Assembly: GCA_964405805.1 (NCBI GenBank)
Contig: CAYOPE010000025.1
Coordinates: forward strand, 1 to 12,782
DNA length: 12,782 nucleotides
Source: CAYOPE01 sp964405805
GTDB taxonomy: Bacteria; Patescibacteriota; Doudnabacteria; UBA920; O2-02-FULL-48-8
Direction of reading: 5' to 3'
Shown here: positions 11,283 through 12,782 of the stretch, one piece after another
How the letters are laid out: each line of letters begins with the position of its first letter
Position numbering within the stretch: the stretch's first letter is position 1
Made by a program: the position numbers and the translations under genes
Notes under the pieces: model-generated
What the model saw: the letters and a program-made list of their open reading frames with translations, nothing else
Database searches by the model: none
What the model was told of the DNA's origin: nothing

Positions 11283-12782
11283 ATGCAAGAAATCGCCACA
11301 ACTTACGACCAATCGAAAGAATCCGAAATTTACAAACTCTGGGAACAGTCAGGGTACTTTTCCCCCGAAGGGGGATCCGCCTCCGGCGGAAATCCTGACA
11401 GTTTAGAAGGGAAACCATTCTCGATTGCCATGCCACCACCGAATGCCACGGGCACTCTGCACATCGGTCATGCTTTCGAAGCATCTATCCAGGATGCTGT
11501 GACCCGCTACAAACGAATGCAAGGATTTAAAACCCTCTGGCTTCCTGGGACTGATCATGCAGCGATCGCGACGAATACCAAGGTAGAAAAAATCCTCATA
11601 AAAGAAGAAGGTAAAAACCGACATGACCTCGGACGAGAGGCATTTGTAAAAAAAGTCGAAGAATTCGTCGACCAAAGCCGCGGAACTATCCAAACCCAGC
11701 TTCGGACAGTCGGCGCTTCACCAGATTGGTCACGCGAAGCATTTACTTTTGATGAACCCAGAAACCTAGCCGTGCGCACAGCTTTCAAAAGAATGTTTGA
11801 CGCCGGCCTCATTTACCGTGGAATCCGAGTCATCAATTGGGACCCGAAAGGCCAGACTTCTGTTTCAGATGACGAAGTCGTGCACAAGAAAGAATTAGGA
11901 CAGCTTTACACTTTCAAGTATTCAGCAGACTTTCCTATCTCAATCGCGACTACCAGACCTGAAACTAAAGTCGGCGATACTGCTGTGGCAGTGCATCCGA
12001 AGGACAAACGCTACGAAAAATTTGTCGGAAAAGAGTATGATGTCCAATTTGCTGGCACAAAACTTAAAATCAAAATCATTGCTGATGAAGCAATTGACCC
12101 AGAGTTCGGTACAGGTGCACTAGGTGTGACTCCAGCTCATAGTATGGCTGACTTTGATATTGCCGAAAGGCACCATCTACCGAATATTCAAGTTATAAAT
12201 GAATACGCCAAAATGACTGAAGCTGCTGGACCTCTAGTGGCTGGCAAAAAGACTAAAGAAGCACGCGAAATAATTGTCTCTTGGTTGACTGAAAATAAAC
12301 TGCTTGAAAAAACCGAAGAAATTGATATGAATATCTCGACTGCTGAAAGATCTGGCGGGGTCATCGAGCCATTACCCAAGCTTCAATGGTTCGTAGACGT
12401 CAATAAACAATTCGAGCAGAAAGGAAAAAAGACTTCTCTGAAACAGCTAATGCAAGGGGCGGTAAAAAGCGGTGAGGTCAATATTTTGCCAGAGCGATTT
12501 GAAAAAGTTTATTTCCACTGGATTGATAACCTTCGCGACTGGAACATCTCGCGCCAGCTTTGGTATGGTCATAGAATTCCAGTTTGGTACAAGGGAGAAG
12601 AAATTTATTGCGACGTAGATGCACCGAAGGGATCAGGCTGGACCCAGGACGAAGATACTCTTGATACTTGGTTTTCTTCTGCTCTCTGGACCTTCTCTAC
12701 TCTGGGCTGGCCCCATGAAACCAAAGATCTGAAAACTTTTCATCCTACGTCTTTCATGGCGCCTGGGTACGAATTTCTTTTT
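11283..12782 (+). CDS. valS: Valyl-tRNA synthetase, N-terminal 500 residues (runs off the window)
   Basis: Class I synthetase charging tRNA-Val in the cytoplasm, with post-transfer editing of threonine. The frame is open from the ATG to the window end. Visible: PPPNATGTLHIGH with the HIGH ATP-site motif (60-63), GTDHAAIATNTKVEK (about 89-103), the editing-domain ATTRPET and GTGALGVTPAHSMADFDIAERH (the first Asp of the common AHDxxD is Ser here), NISRQLWYGHRIPVWY, and DTWFSSALWTFSTLGWP. The KMSKS motif, anticodon-binding domain and coiled coil lie beyond the window. Residues about 27-36 (SPEGGSASGG) form a small insert before KPF, encoded by a double palindrome. A Shine-Dalgarno GAGGTG sits 9 nt upstream of the ATG but inside a hairpin, so expression is probably controlled by the leader. 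Confidence 0.96.
   Translation, partial: MQEIATTYDQSKESEIYKLWEQSGYFSPEGGSASGGNPDSLEGKPFSIAMPPPNATGTLHIGHAFEASIQDAVTRYKRMQGFKTLWLPGTDHAAIATNTKVEKILIKEEGKNRHDLGREAFVKKVEEFVDQSRGTIQTQLRTVGASPDWSREAFTFDEPRNLAVRTAFKRMFDAGLIYRGIRVINWDPKGQTSVSDDEVVHKKELGQLYTFKYSADFPISIATTRPETKVGDTAVAVHPKDKRYEKFVGKEYDVQFAGTKLKIKIIADEAIDPEFGTGALGVTPAHSMADFDIAERHHLPNIQVINEYAKMTEAAGPLVAGKKTKEAREIIVSWLTENKLLEKTEEIDMNISTAERSGGVIEPLPKLQWFVDVNKQFEQKGKKTSLKQLMQGAVKSGEVNILPERFEKVYFHWIDNLRDWNISRQLWYGHRIPVWYKGEEIYCDVDAPKGSGWTQDEDTLDTWFSSALWTFSTLGWPHETKDLKTFHPTSFMAPGYEFLF
11358..11392 (+). repeat. In-frame double palindrome in valS
   Basis: Two perfect hairpins side by side: TCCCCC-GAA-GGGGGA (11361-11375) and TCCGCC-TCC-GGCGGA (11376-11390), with TTT/AAA outer ends. 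The core CCCCGAAGGGG is identical to 7785-7795. It encodes the Gly/Ser-rich residues about 27-36 in a loop just before the ATP-binding region. Confidence 0.7.

Noticed and set aside
1..12782. CRISPR arrays, transposases or a replication origin
   Set aside because: No regularly spaced repeats with unique spacers, no transposase-like frame and no DnaA-box cluster were seen.

Overview
The window looks like chromosomal DNA from a small-genome bacterium, most likely a member of the Candidate Phyla Radiation (Patescibacteria). This is inferred from dense packing, short intergenic gaps, several mRNAs that appear to start at or within a few bases of the start codon, the ECF sigma factor/DUF5667-like pair, divergent FolD and TrxB versions, and short palindromic repeats, some inside housekeeping genes. 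TGA is a stop here (the sigma-factor gene and the 109-aa gene both end in TGA), which argues against the lineages that read TGA as glycine. The phylum call is inference; no 16S rRNA or ribosomal protein is present.

Layout. Positions 5-2579 (minus): a likely operon folD -> divergent thioredoxin reductase paralogue -> canonical-type thioredoxin reductase, the last with a premature TAA next to the window edge. Positions 2627-3849 (plus): an ECF sigma factor overlapping a single-pass membrane DUF5667-like protein, a probable signalling pair. Positions 3846-4580 (minus): a helical protein resembling heme-oxygenase-like metal oxidases. Positions 4643-4762 (plus): a 39-aa candidate membrane microprotein. 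Positions 4722-5966 (minus): a Spinster-type MFS transporter. Positions 6003-6665 (plus): an unrecognised multipass membrane protein sharing a bidirectional promoter with the transporter. Positions 6668-7717 (minus): a lipoprotein NodB-like deacetylase. Positions 7873-7947 (minus): tRNA-Glu(UUC) with a strong promoter and a probable terminator.

Positions 8013-9980 (minus) form a compositionally distinct, more GC-rich, self-contained cassette: a strong promoter, a perfect 10-bp dyad over the start of transcription, a 109-aa unknown protein, a translationally coupled B12-binding-type radical SAM protein, and a terminator. This is the best candidate for an undescribed, probably acquired system. 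Positions 10038-12782 (plus): tsaD and the 5' two thirds or so of valS. tsaD carries an in-frame 75-bp double-hairpin element plus two 14-bp-period repeats. valS carries an in-frame double palindrome whose 11-bp core recurs in the intergenic region at 7785.

Regulatory picture. Most promoters put transcription start on or just before the ATG (folD, sigma, microprotein, MFS, deacetylase, tsaD). valS is the exception: its strong extended -10 promoter makes a leader of about 160 nt with alternative hairpins, a T-box-like TGGCACC bulge and a hairpin that hides the Shine-Dalgarno sequence. Functionally the window mixes redox maintenance, one-carbon metabolism, envelope signalling and transport, and the translation apparatus (tRNA-Glu, TsaD, ValRS). 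No CRISPR array, transposase or origin was seen, and no stretch over 300 bases lacks a gene.
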